Program-made: the position numbers and the translations under genes | Part shown: piece after piece, positions 11,931-24,650 of the stretch | Layout of the letters: the number at the start of each line of letters is the position of its first letter | How positions within the stretch are numbered: the stretch's first letter is position 1 | The notes under the pieces: generated by a model | What the model saw: the letters and a program-made list of their open reading frames with translations, nothing else | The model's database searches: none | Told to the model about the DNA's origin: nothing | NCBI GenBank assembly: GCA_003508835.1 | Contig: PUFA01000070.1 | Span: 7,068,001 to 7,132,000, forward strand | Direction: 5' to 3' | Source: Eonycteris spelaea | Lineage: Eukaryota > Chordata > Mammalia > Chiroptera > Pteropodidae | Length of the DNA stretch: 64,000 nucleotides

Positions 11931-12794
11931 GATCTATGGACAATTACACTTACTAATGCTCATCACAAAAAGAGAACGACAGATTAATCCAGTATCAGGC
12001 AGAGTTGATCATTTTGTCAGCCTCCCATAGAAGACAAAAGCAGCTTGGAACAACTCTGTGTCAGGCTGATTGACTAGAGTGAGGAGGAAGGGGCCAACTA
12101 AGTAAATAAATCCATCTTCTTCTTGCAAATTCACCAGCCAAAGAAGAGACTCGTTCCTCTCAGGAGGAGTGAGTGAGGGGCACAAGGAACACAAGGGGCT
12201 AGAGTGTTCCTACGGAAATTCTTTCACATGGAATAGGAGTGGAAATTAAATATCACCCTCAATGATATATAGACACTGTATATTCATAGTAAATGAAGAA
12301 AAATGCTCTTTAAAGACTACTCCATAAAAACGTTTGAAACAGTTCTAGAGGATTCAGAGTTATAATTATCTGTGAAAATTTCTTGGTTGTCATATGAATA
12401 AACTAGAACTTTTTAATCACACTGAATAAAAGGAAATATAACATCAGTATGAATTCCTTTCGAAGTCTTATATGTGTTCACAGAAGAGAAAGATGTATTA
12501 CTTCATGTCTAATCTAATTATTGAATAGAATATTTAAATATAATGAATTAGCTCTTAGCCTAATTGTTGACATAATAAATGAGATTTTTTTCTTTTTTTT
12601 TTTTTTTTTTAAGAGAAAGAATCTCCTCCCCACTCTGGCTAGCAAATGCTTTTTAAAGGCAAGATAGAGTCATCTGTTTATTGCAATTTTCAAACAAATA
12701 GTTTGTGGAAGCAAATAGAATGGAGTAGAATGTAATTGGAGTAGAATTGGATTGGGCTGGATTCCAGGACAACCATATCGCATGATGGCCTACC
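11931..12794. other. No gene seen; unassigned DNA with poly(T)
   Basis: A poly(T) run lies at 12,585-12,610. It could be the tail of an antisense retroelement, but I recognise no element beside it. Confidence 0.5.
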
Positions 12795-12925
12795 TAAACA
12801 GATAGGAAAAACTAAGCCTCAAGATTACATTATCTGCCTAAGATCATTCTCTTTATTAAGTGAAAGACTTGGAGAAGGAATCAGATTTTCTGACCTCGGC
12901 AACACACTCTCCCCTCTATTTTGCC
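12795..12925 (-). repeat. MIR SINE fragment
   Basis: Antisense MIR core: 'aacagataggaaaaactaag', 'cctcaagattacattatctg', 'cctaagatcattctc', 'atcagattttctgacctcgg'. Confidence 0.6.
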
Positions 12926-13929
12926 TCTGATAATTTGCTCAGTTCTGAAGCAATGTTTTCCTTTGTTTGTTGCTAGTTCTATTGTGTTTATGCTTCAGCT
13001 TTTCACCTTCACTTAGTTTCATGACAGAAATCGGCAAAGGAAGGAGCAATGGAAGAATTAAGAGCTTTTTTTCTTGAAAAAAAAAATTGATTTTTCTCAC
13101 CCCAAGTAGTAATCTCTTTATAAATTTGCATAGCAATTATTATTGTTATTATCATTAGAAACTCATGAAAGTAAATACATTTGATGTATTCTAATTCATT
13201 GCTGTTTTGTTTTTATTCATGTGTGAGTTCATTCAACTTTGGCAACTGAGAACCTCTTTAAATGGACTGCATTGTTTTAGTACGATTCTATTAGTTTTTG
13301 AAAGTCTTTTTATTTTCAGGTATAGCATGATATTCCAGGCTTACCTTGAACATTTCTCATCCCCAAGCTAAAACCACTGATTTCTCCAAAAGTTCTATTT
13401 TATTTTTTTAAGGTAAAACAAGAGTTTCTTCTAGTATTTCAACTTCAAATATAAAACCACAGATTTTATTAACCAATTTGATATTTTATCTTTATTCTTT
13501 CTCCCACACAGAAAATCCTGATTCCCAAAAATACCAACATAATTATTCATTTGTTCTATTCCTTAAATGCACCAATCTCAGAATGAATACCCACAATAAA
13601 ATTACTGAAAATCATTTTTGCCCAAATTTCTTGTATTCAAAATTTTATTTCTTGGGTATATCTCACAATGGATATATAATCAAATTCTTGTGTTTTAACA
13701 TCACTTGAAATGACTCTTTTCTGTGTGATTATGTCGCCACCTCAATACAGAGTTAAGTTCATATGCTTTCTTATTTTAGAGATTGCATTTCAAAAATTTA
13801 ATTTAATTAGTTGTATAAAACACTCCCATAATTGCAAAACCAAATCTGCAAAAGAAGTTATATTAAGAGAAGTCTGACTTTTATTTCTGTCCAGTCTATT
13901 GCTTTCTCCTTCCCTCCACTGATAATTTT
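12926..13929. other. No gene seen; unassigned AT-rich DNA
   Basis: No recognisable repeat or exon. The open frame at 13,478-13,708 is AT-rich and looks like chance. Confidence 0.55.
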
Positions 13930-14062
13930 TTCAATATTAGTTTATGTTTCTAATATGAGGAAGTACACATGTATTTTATATCTTATCATCCTCTTTCTTA
14001 AATAAATGCACGCAATATATTCTTTTTTTCACTTAAGAATTCAGAGATTATTGCACTATATA

Positions 14063-14094
<32 letters not shown>

Positions 14095-14470
14095 TTTATA
14101 TATACTGCAGACCTCTTTGGCTTGACTGCACCATTGTTTATTCAACTAGAACCTCATGGAGAGCATTTCAGTTGTTTCCAGTCTTCTGCTATTATAAATA
14201 GGCATGTGGTGAATAGCTTATTAATTATGGATTCTTTGCATTTTGGCCCGTGTTTTTAAGGATAGTTCTCTAGAAATTAAAGCTTACATTCATGTGCATT
14301 TTGGGAGCTCACATTCATATGGAATTTTTCTGGATAGTGTCAAATTCCCTTCCACAGATTGATGTGATATGGCTTTCCCACCAGCAATATTTGTGACTGC
14401 TTATTTTCCACAGCCTTATCAAATATATTATTGTTGTCAAACTTTTGCTTTCTTGCCAATCGGATTGGTT
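13930..14470 (-). mobile_element. Antisense L1 3' region
   Basis: The + strand has 'ttgtttattcaactagaacc', 'tttcagttgtttccagtctt', 'ctgctattataaatagg', 'tttcccaccagcaatatttg', 'ttgtcaaacttttgctttct'. This is the order of an old L1 ORF2 end read in antisense. It is interrupted by an (AT)n microsatellite at 14,058-14,106. Confidence 0.8.
14058..14106. repeat. (AT)n microsatellite
   Basis: Alternating AT with two short TT or ATT breaks, inside the antisense L1. Confidence 0.95.
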
Positions 14471-17400
14471 GTTTTTTAGAACTGTCTTGTGCTTCAAAGA
14501 GGCACATTTAAATATTGAACATGAAAATAAGTTACATCTTAACTGAAGAGAATTCACCATTGTATACTTACAAACAGAAAGACAAATAATTTTCTTCCTC
14601 TCTCCATGACTGTTCCACAGCAAGTATTTCTTATATTTTATTGCACATTATCTAGTTAAACACATGCTCATGGTCTTCTGCAGTTAATAGAACAGAAAAA
14701 GAACATAACCCTGGGATGCATTTGACTGGAATTTATCCTCCTATACATACCTTTTTAGACAATTCTTAGTCTGAGATATTACTTAGTAAAACTAGGTTGA
14801 CCATAGGCCAGTGGCTAAATCGGCTGATTGTCACCCAGCCTCAGGGGTGTGACCTCCTCCCTGCCTGGTACCCTCTGAGTCAATGTTCTGCAGCCATACA
14901 GAAGAGCTAACAACCTGTGCCAGCCAGCCTCCCAGCCTTATCCTGAAAAGTTGATATTCTCCCATTTTACTACTTAACCTTCCCATAACCCCAATCTGTG
15001 AAAGGTTTGATGATCAGAACTTTGATAACTCCAGAGTGATGCAGCTTCTCTACCTAGTTTGTCTTCCATTTTTAATGCATGGAGAGAGCGAGAAGAATAG
15101 GAAGAGGCGAGCAAAAAATAGATTTCCACTGCATGTATTTTTAGTTGTTTAGTCGGTCATGCACCTTTTGTGCAATGATATCAGAGAGTCCTGATTTGAG
15201 CTATAGTTTCCTATTTGTAATTAACCTTGAAGTTAAAAAATCAAATGCCTTTCCTTCCGATTTTCTACCCTTGCTTTTTGTCTAGCATTGATTATTCTCC
15301 TTTTTCCACTTTTTCGTTCTCAATTAAACTCAGGCAAGAATCTTTTCATTTTGTGTTTTATTTTAATCTTTTAACTATTGAATAGTATACTAACTGAATA
15401 AAGGCAAGTTGAGTTATGTTTGGTTTTTTTTAACTGTCTGTCTAAAACAATAGAGGATAGTTGTTCAGGTGAGCTATTTCAGGTTCCTTTTTTTAAATAG
15501 GGATTGCCCTTAAATGAGCATTAAAGAGATATGGATGTGCATTATAACAAAAAATTGTAGTTGAGATGGAAAATGCATTAGCAAGGTTTACAACTCACTC
15601 ATACTTCTTATTGGATTCTGAACTTAAAATCAAATACTGTCATCCCAAGATTAAAGTCTCTTTATATCATATAATCTGCAATTTTTATTGCAATTATACT
15701 AGTTCTAAATGAATCCAATAGAGAAATATAAAGCATCTCAAATCTTTTTTTTTTTTTTTGACAGAATTTGTTGATATGGGAAAGAGTTGGTTTGGCTAGT
15801 CTTCTTGTGAAAGCATTTTTAATAGCAAAAGAAAAAAAATCTACTGACTTCTGAAATTCTCAATCAACTAAATAAACACAAAAAATTTATCCTTCCATAG
15901 GATTTCATTGCAAAACATTGCTCAACTAGTCACTTTCAATAAACACCATCTACTATGTAATTTTTTTTAAAGGAAACTGACACTTTAACATATGTGCTGT
16001 TGAAGATATGGCAAAAAATAGAGTTGGGTTTTACTGTTGGTTTACTAGTATCTGAAAAAAATAAAATTTACAGCCTGACTGAGGAGAATAAACCTTATTT
16101 AGTCACAGAGAGCAGTTTGAGTCAGGCATTGGTTGGATGCCATACAGTTTCTTGCTCCACTAGGTTCAGAATGAATATTTTATCTGTTCAAATCCATTTC
16201 CTCACGTGTTCAGATGAGAGATATAGTGTCGACCAAACAGGCCATTTAGTTTATGTTATTTATTTTCCCACATATCTTAAGACACTTGTGAATTATAACT
16301 CATTTCATAATAAACCACATGTTTCTACTCCTTCTTCACCCTCTCCTCCACCCTGGAAAACATACATGCTTACACAGACAGACAAAAACATCACTGAAGC
16401 TAAAAGCAATAATGTCCTTGAAGTAAATGGCAAATTTTATGCTGTAAAGAATGTTAGGGAAGCGAGAGAAAAAAAGTCACTTTGGTTTTTGAGGAAACAA
16501 ATTTTCACAAAAATAAAAAACAACAATGAATGGGAACACTAGAGCTCTTGAACTGAGGTTATATCAGCCCACCATATTGAGGATTTGTCTAACGCACACA
16601 TAAGCAAATGTTAAAATCTATCTACCATATCAGTTTCGACAGGTTAAGGAACTGGAGCAACAGCACTTGCAAAATGGCCTTCCCCAAACACTGACAATCT
16701 CAACTTGACATTGTTACCACATGAGTAGTTGACAATGTGAAAACAATTTCTCTCAGGAAATCTATATCTCAAAAACTTTCTGTATTTAAACATTAAAGTT
16801 AATAGACATTTAGAACAAAACTTCACTTCAAATTTTCCATGTATTTTTTAAAGAGAAGAGTGAAATTCTATTATAATAACTCAAGTAGAAATTAAACAAT
16901 GATAGCAAAAATTATATTTAGATGAAATTCATTTCGTGTATTTAATCAAATCAGTTTATATGTAGAGACAATGACTATGGTATTTGCATATTTGCTTGGT
17001 TTGGTAATGAGATGGTCACTTCCCCCTTATGTGCTATGATGACTAAAATGACACCTCTCCGACCCGCCACCCCATAAAATAATCTCCATCCCCATTTTCC
17101 TCTACCAAGATACACACATACACATAGATTTCCTCAATGGCTTCCATTTAAAATTTTTGTTGCTGTTCTCTAGTAGCTCAGGGATAGATTATCTTCTCTG
17201 TCACACACATATGCTCTGACTTTGGTATGTATACATTTATTAAAATAGCAGAAGCTATTTCCACAGTCATAGGTTTTTTGTGAGGGTTTTATTTGTTGGC
17301 TTGTTTTAGACTTTTTTTTTAGCTTGTGAGTCAAAAGAAAAAAACATTACAGCAATAGTCTTCCTGTCGGTGGATGCCTAAAATGATAGCAAAGATGTAA

Positions 17401-17768
17401 TACCTCAGGAGGAGGGGAGAATCTATTTAAAATTGATGGTGTAAGCATAAAAGTGATTTACTGAAAGCAGTTTAACTCAAACATGTATATTCAAACATAG
17501 ATTTCTCTAATAAATATTCATAAGATTTATTTTAATATTATTTCAATGCTTTTTAAATGGCCTTAGAACATAGGTTAATGAAGTGCCTAAGTATGAATTC
17601 ATTTCATCTAATCTGAATAATAATTCATATTTCTGAGGATTAAAACGTGTTCTGGAAAGTGCTCATTTCTTCATGTGCATTATCTCAAATCAATTTTATT
17701 TACTTGCCTTTTATTCTTTCTCTTTCCTCCTCTTCCTTCTAAAATCATAATATATGTTTGTTCTCTAG
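14471..17768. other. No confirmed gene; putative intron upstream of the exon
   Basis: Mostly unassigned. The block 14,790-15,060 is G+C-richer and unrecognised. A stop-free run of 194 codons spans 15,961-16,542 on + (see findings); its first codons contain no ATG and no family is recognised. If the 17,769 exon is real and this is not the first exon, the stretch is intronic. Confidence 0.5.
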
Positions 17769-17909
17769 GAGAAAGATTACTCTCTATATAGGTCAGGGCA
17801 AATTTGGCAGATTTGAAGATCATAAGAAGATTGAATCATTTAAAGTCAAAGATGATTTAAAGGCTGGCATGTTTCAGGATATTGAAATGGAAGAAGAAGA
17901 TGAGAAGAG
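17769..17909 (+). CDS. Candidate internal coding exon of an unrecognised gene
   Basis: A 141-nt block bounded by a splice acceptor (TTTGTTCTCTAG, AG at 17,767-17,768) and a donor (GAG|GTAACA, GT at 17,910-17,911). The frame that uses 17,769 as the third base of a split codon is open throughout, and 141 is divisible by three, so skipping the exon would keep frame. It encodes about 47 residues: a basic, possibly beta-rich start with GQGKFGRFEDHKK, then FKVKDDLKAGM, and an acidic end with DIEMEEEDEK. The codons are unlike the AT-rich flanks. I do not recognise the protein and propose no function. No other exon was confirmed in the window, which suggests introns longer than about 17 kb and 46 kb if the call is right. 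The alternative is a chance open segment or a remnant of a retrocopy, but the splice context argues against the latter. Confidence 0.6.
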
Positions 17910-20639
17910 GTAACAATGTTTCAAGAAACAATATAAGGATCATGTTAACCCGAAAAGTCATTATTGTAACTTTTTTTGGACCAACTAATATTATTATTTT
18001 ATATTCCAAATTCTTGATTTATAGCATACTATTTTTACAATGTTGATCTTTTACTTAATATAACTACCTAACATTGTCTTTGCAAATTGTGATAATTTGT
18101 TATATTAGGTGTCTAAAGGTTTTTTTCATATGCAAGTGGTGTTAAATGCTATCTATACTTCTGATATGGGTAACTTTCCATTCAATTCTATGCAAACATT
18201 ACTTTTGCTCAAATGCTTAAGATTTTTTAATAACAATTTCTTCAATTTGTCTACCTATGCTTCTTGATTATCCAGTAGATTATAACAGTCAGTTCTCTCA
18301 CCTTCGAATATAAGTAAATTACTAATTTAATAATATTAACACTAGTTTTTATTTTAAAATTACTAATAAGACTGATATTAAATGTTAAAATTTGACTTAC
18401 TATTACATGTTCTATACCCATAAAGTTAGAAGTACTTGTTATGGAAATATCTGTCATGAAAATTGTTGGGATCATGTAGTCTTCATAATTTCTTTTAACA
18501 GTAATATGTGTGAGGGAGAAAAAATGTTTTTACCTCACAGTCTGTGCTTTTTATAACATCTGAGCATGGACTTCAATGGAGTATCTGCTATAGATGATAT
18601 AGAATCTTGCTCAGTACATTTTCCATCAGGCATGATACAAGCAGTTAGACATATTATTTCACTCTAAAATGGGCAGTTCTACATCCCGAGAACATTATAT
18701 AACAAGTTAGGCAAAGCATAATTTATACTGCTCAAGAAAGAATTTATTTGGTTTGATTAAATTAAAATCTCATTTTACAGTTTAATCAAATATTTTAAAG
18801 AAAGATTAATTTTATCAAGTCAGCAGTAATGTCACTAAGCTGGCCTCTGAATGCTTAGTTTATTGACTTTCCAATAATGATTCAGCTAGACAGTCTTTAT
18901 CCTTCTTTGTCTTTCAATTTAATGTTTCTTCATCTCTTTCAGAGGGAAACTATGTGTCAATAGTAAATATTTTCAAACAGTAAATTTTAACTTTTAAAGT
19001 ATTTGCTAATCAACTCTGTTTATTTATTTTCCCAATCTCTATGTGTACTACTTTTCTTAGTCAGAACAGTTTTTTATTGCAATGTATTTTTTTTTTCCTC
19101 TCAAAAATTTAAAGAAAAACTATTTAAAAATCCAATAACCCTAAATTTAAAAAGAAAAAAAAAACACTCTTCCTCTAAATATGTTTTCTATTCAAGAAAG
19201 TAGTGGCAAGCTTATCTTAGTCTGATTCCAATTAAATTCTTAACCTGTTTTAATATATCCTAATGTAATCATCAACATATCAATCCATCACTTGGTACAT
19301 CTGCTTAAAATGGGCAGGTGGTCCCCTTCAGAAATACCATTAGATAATGATAATGATTGCAATTAGATGATAATGATCTTGGTCATTTACGACATGCCGA
19401 GTCATTTGTATAAATGATTTTTTGTAAGTATGGCATAGAGTTGGTAGGGAATCAAAAGAGACTTCTTTTTGGGGTTACAATCTTCTAAGTAGATGAGATA
19501 GTTAGTTCTATGGGTCTGGAAAAATTTCTTGCGAATTATGTAATTCTTTTTGGGAGTTGGTGGGGGCAGGAGGGCTGGCGGCTTACACCAAACGCAGTGT
19601 CCACCTCCCATCCAGGGCTCTGTCAGACACAGAGCCCCAGTGACTGCTCAATGTGTTCTCATGGCCACAAAGCCCCAGTGACCACAACCACTTCATCCCC
19701 TATCAGCACTATAGCTTCAGCCTCTTCAGGAGTGAGATCTGATCATTTTTACCAGTCTCTCGTTTCCCCAACAGCTGCCCTGAGAGTCCATGTAAAATAA
19801 CCTAGATGAGCAGTGGTGTTAACATCTCACAGGTCAGACTTTGATTAATGAGAAACAAATGACCTGAAGGAGGAGAAATTAGCAAGTAAATTTCACTTTC
19901 TCTCCTGAGAGGTTATGGGTGACCCAGGAATCAACTGCGTTTTCTTAAGCTGTGGTCAGCTTGGCAATGCCCCACCACATTTTTGTTGTCTCTTCTGTTT
20001 TGTCTTATATCCCCTTTCAATCACTTCTACTTTCCTGGAATAGCATACCCAAATACAGTTTTATCATCAAATGAGCTTTAAGGAACTCAGGCTGGGCAGA
20101 GCTCTTTCAGTAGCTGTTCATATGTGTTTCCATTTCCTTATCCTAAAAATCGTGACATTTAGTGTTTTCCTAAAATGACCAAACCCAATTTCCAGCACTC
20201 TCTATCAGAAATAAAACTGATTAACAGACATGGTCCAATTACTGACTATTGTCTAGTCCCCACATTTTCCAAAATGAACTCCTGACAAAATAATGCCGGA
20301 CCAGAGGGTTGTTTTCAATTAACCATTTTTTATCACTTATATAGCATGGCCAAGTTATCCAGATTAAACCTGATTTTTAAAAATAGCAATATAAATTTTA
20401 AGATGAGCTATGATGTCCTCATGTGAGATCTGAAAGATACAGGGCATTCTGACTCTGTATATAACCTGTCTTTGTCTCATGTGAATCAATTTCACAGCAT
20501 GTATTTTAGAAATATATTGGTATTTCTTTATTAAATATGATTAAAGAAAATATATGTTTTATATTTTCCAAAGAATTTTCAGATACAAGATCCATACAAT
20601 TATTTGAGAAACTAGATAATATCTTAATGTTATTACTCT
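17910..20639. other. No gene seen; putative intron downstream of the exon
   Basis: AT-rich to about 19,500. The part 19,545-19,960 is clearly G+C-richer and repeats 'gccccagtgac' at about 19,634 and 19,671. It may be an old LTR or other element that I cannot name. The open frame at 19,510-19,800 has no recognisable domain. Confidence 0.5.
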
Positions 20640-20775
20640 TAAAACTTACATAATGATAAACTGAGGCTAGGAGTGGCTAACCAAGTTTCCAGAAATGGCA
20701 AGTAGCAAAAATGGAATCTAAAGTTAGTTTTTATTCTGGACCCTCTGTTCTTTATATCCTGTCATGCTGCTTTTA
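20640..20775 (-). repeat. MIR SINE fragment
   Basis: Antisense MIR: 'cataatgataaactgaggct', 'ggctaaccaagtttccaga', 'ctggaccctctgttctttat', 'cctgtcatgctgc'. Confidence 0.6.
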
Positions 20776-21834
20776 GCTCATTAAATAGAAAGAGTCATTT
20801 GACATAAAAGATCCCTGAATAGAATTACCCTGTATACCTGCAAAGAAATGCAATTTTCTCACAAAGCACGTGGCACTAGATAACATCATTTAAGATTCAT
20901 ACGAGTGTTTGCAACTTTAATTTCTATGTTTTCTCCCAAAAATTTAACTAAAGAAAATCTATAGTGAACTCTAATGTTCCTGTAGTAAGGGCACTTAGCA
21001 GACAATACTGCCTGAAGGTGAAATGTGTTGCCTCAGACAGAAGGCTTCAAGGTTTCCTTATATTTCAGCCAAATTCAAATATTGGGCAGATACTGAAACA
21101 AAGGACTTCTAAGGTCCTAAGATCAATTAGTGTAATTTTGGGAAAAATGCATTTTCTTGGGTAAACATTTGTTTAAATATGAAAAATAACAAGAAATTGA
21201 AACAAATGGGCACTTTTCTAAACAGAGAGAAGTGAATGATGGGAATCCTCGACAAATAAATATACCTTCTGTATGATCTAAAAAGTAATTACATGAAATC
21301 TATGTTTTCAGATTCATATAAAACCCTTCCAGATGGTAAAATGTGAAAACACAGGAACCTAGAAGAGCATGTGAGTGTCACTTTGGGCAAAACTAAAATA
21401 ATACTTTTTCAGAAAATTGACCCAAAGAATTACAGGGAGGATTGGTTTCGTACCATCAGTTATGTTTCACAGTGAAAATTTATTGTAAACTATTCTCTGG
21501 AAAAATTATATGCATGTGCTACTGAAGTAAAGCATAGTAACCAAACACTAGTTTTCATCAAGAAGGAAAACATAAAACAAAGATGCAGGACGTTCCATGG
21601 CTAGAAGAAACCCTGCTACAGACACCTGTGTTTACTTCTTCCTAAAATTTTGCTCCCCTTTTCTAGCAAAGTATGTAATCTAGTTTACATGTTCAGAAAA
21701 TCAACTTTAAGTTATCAGAGGAATAGATGAATTTTCAGTGCAAAGAAGGAAAACCAAGTAACAGGATATTTATTAAATCACAAGTGTATTATTTTGCAGA
21801 AAATAGACTTGACCAAGCCCCGATCTTAGAAGTA
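20776..21834. other. No gene seen; unassigned DNA
   Basis: No recognisable repeat, exon or RNA gene. Confidence 0.55.
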
Positions 21835-21965
21835 AAAGGATCAGACGTCATATGATTTCACTTACATGTGGAATCTAAAGAACAAAATAAACAAACAGAA
21901 ACAAACTCATAAATACAGAGAACATTTCAATGGATGTCAGATGGGAGCGGGGTTGCTTCCAGGCA
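21835..21965 (+). mobile_element. L1 3' fragment
   Basis: Sense L1 phrases: 'tatgatttcacttacatgtg', 'gaatctaaagaacaaaataa', 'acaaactcataaatacagag', 'aatggatgtcagatggg'. It is truncated at both ends, and the consensus continuation is missing after 21,965. Confidence 0.8.
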
Positions 21966-22434
21966 TTTCCGCATGCCGTTTCCCTTGCTTGGACACCCCA
22001 ACCCTCAACCTCTTTGATTGGTTAGTTTCTTTAACCTCAGCTTAGGCATCACATGGGAATATAAGTTGATGAAATTCTTACAGAACTTGAGGAGGAAACT
22101 GTGTTTCACGTCTGGTTTGTCATGTATACAGCATAAAGACAGACCATGGGAGAATCACATAACAGAATAAACTAATTCAAATAAAGCACTAGCCCAAGAT
22201 AGAAGTGCAAAAATATATACATCCATTAGAGAAGGCGTTTTACTATTAACCATATAAAGTAGAATCACCACCCAAAGTCTAGTCTGGGATGCTATATTTT
22301 ACAGAGAACCTGTATTATTAACTATAATATATCTCAAGAAATGTAATACCAATCATAAGAAACCTGGGAGGGAAGGAGACTATTTTAAAAAGCAGACCTC
22401 GCCTCCAGTAAAGTCTTTCCTCAAAAATGAAAGG
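21966..22434. other. No gene seen; unassigned DNA
   Basis: It could include further decayed L1 3' UTR around 22,250-22,350, but I could not support it. Confidence 0.45.
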
Positions 22435-22600
22435 CCTGGGGCTGAATCCTGGTTCTACCTCCTATCGCCACAGAAAGGAAAGGAGAGTTATTACTTAACA
22501 TTTCTGTACCCATTTCTTCCACTATAAAATCAGGACATAAGTAGAATGTCTTAAACATTAAGGATCACTGGAAGATTGCATCAAGCAAATCACCTATACT
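22435..22600 (+). repeat. MIR SINE
   Basis: Sense order: 'gctgaatcctggttctacct', 'ttacttaacatttctgtacc', 'ttcttccactataaaatcag', 'gattgcatcaagcaaat'. Confidence 0.7.
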
Positions 22601-23339
22601 ATTTAGGACACTGACATATTTATCTTTTACAAAATACTAACTATTACAAATATACAAAGAAGAAACACCTTTTAAAAGTAGAAATTAGACAAAATAGCTA
22701 TTATGTAATAATTGTGAAACTCTTCTGTGAGACAGTTAATATTATGTGTGACTCAAAGAACTGGGATCACATGATAGCTTTTTGAGACAGAGGTTTAATA
22801 CAACATAAGAAATAATAACATTCTAAAGACTAGGCCTAGCTAGACATGGAAAGACCAGAAGGCTTATTCAACCAAGGTTGCATCAGAATGCATCCACACA
22901 CAGGTTAGATGACTCTTGGTCAGAGAGATCATAGAAGCTATTTTTGCTGAAAAAGCCTGAACTACCTGATGACTGATGCATATTTGTCTCTCCAAGTATA
23001 TTATAAATTCTTGTGAAAGAAACATGTCTCCTTATTTTTTATATAGTCCAGTGTAAAAGTATTTAACAAAATAAATACCTGGTAAAGACAATTTAAATGA
23101 CAAGAATACTTTACAATGGTTACATTTCTTTTTTTTTTTTTTAGATAGAACAGCAGTCTGATAAAAGAGGTCATCATGGTATTTCATCTTTTCTAATACA
23201 CATATTTTTCCCGTTAACCTTTCTGAAATGGAGATGCTTCTCAATGGTATCATAATTTGCAGTCTTTTTCTTTACCTGTGGTACATGAAATAATGGTGCA
23301 TTTTATAATTACGTTATCTTAAAGTCGATGAAATAAAAT
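22601..23339. other. No gene seen; unassigned DNA
   Basis: It includes a poly(T) run at about 23,128-23,142. No family was assigned. Confidence 0.55.
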
Positions 23340-23570
23340 ATTTTGTGATCTATTATGTATCAAGAACTAAGACTTTACATGCACTCTCACTTAATTATCA
23401 TAATAAACTTTAGGCAGGTAACATTATCTCCATTTTACAGGTCTGCTTTAGAGAAGTAAAAGAAAATGCCTATGATCATGCTACTAGTAAAGATGGAGTC
23501 AGAATTCAACTGAGATTTGTCTGATGGCAAAGTTCATGCTGTTAGTCGTTCACCAACATGCTCTCCTAAG
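23340..23570 (-). repeat. MIR SINE
   Basis: Antisense MIR: 'ttatgtatcaagaactaaga', 'tctccattttacaggtctg', 'gcctatgatcatgctactag', 'gttcatgctgttagtcgttc'. Confidence 0.75.
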
Positions 23571-24499
23571 GAAGGTTTAGATAAAGATTTTTTTTTTAAG
23601 AAGAAAAAAATTTTTAAGTCTCAAAGATGCTTCTATTTATTTACTAATGCTTCTCATGCCCCTTGTATCCTCCTCTGCTGGATCAGATCCTCAAGCTTCA
23701 GAGTCGATCTGCACTGGGCAGCAGCTGTGTCATTTAGTGTTGATTCCCAGTGCTAACCTGACATTAAAACACAATCTAAGAAGCCAGAGCACACTTTTTA
23801 AAAATGAGATATGATATCTGTTCAATGCTGTCCAACAGTATGTTAGTATAGTCTAAAATTCCTGCTAGTATTCTCAATGGAAAAAAAATAACTCCCAAGT
23901 GCAGAGACTTTAATATCTTCACAAAATAACTTTGCCACACAGCCTTAAAATCTCCAAATTGATAAGATTACTTTTATAACAGAATCTTTAAATTAACTAA
24001 AAAATGTCTTTTTAACAATTTTATATTCATATGACTATTTTTTAAAATGATTAAACCTCAATATTTTGAGAAATATTTTAAATAATAACAGAGGCCAAAG
24101 GATTATACAGTTCCTCTCCAACTGCTATAATATTTGACATTATAAGAACCATGGCATAATCTTATTTTCACAGGTATTTCAGTATCAAACTGAGGCAGTG
24201 ACAAATAAACTAAATAGATTTAGGACCAAAATGAAGAGCTCAAGAAAAAATATCACAATGAGTGTTACTAATAAAATCTGTTTGGTGAAGCTACAAATTA
24301 TCTACACACAATCATTACATTCTAGGTTGTCCCCAAATTACTAATTTGAAATATATTGAAGGGATGACAATTACTGTACTTTAATGGCAATTTAATAAGA
24401 AGTGAACAAATGTAACAGTTTTAGGGGTCTCTTATCCTCATGTTAGTTGCTAAAGATGAAATATGTACTAGAAAATACTAAACCATCTTGGAATCAGGA
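23571..24499. other. No gene seen; unassigned AT-rich DNA
   Basis: Short A and T runs only. The open frame at 23,517-23,756 overlaps the MIR edge and has no recognisable product. Confidence 0.55.
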
Positions 24500-24650
24500 C
24501 TGGCCTGTACTTCTCTATTCCATGATTGCTGCCTAAACTAATTTTTGCTCTTTCATATTAACTCCATGTCAAACCCTAACTTAGAGGCCTTTTCTTTCAT
24601 AGATCCTCCCTAATCTCTGGTAGCCAGAGTGATGTCATTCTTTCGTCCAC
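24500..24650 (+). repeat. Possible L2 LINE fragment
   Basis: 'aactccatgtcaaaccct', 'agaggccttttctttcatag', 'atcctccctaatctctgg' follow the order of the L2 3' region around its 'gaggccttccctgaccaccc' landmark. Confidence 0.4.
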
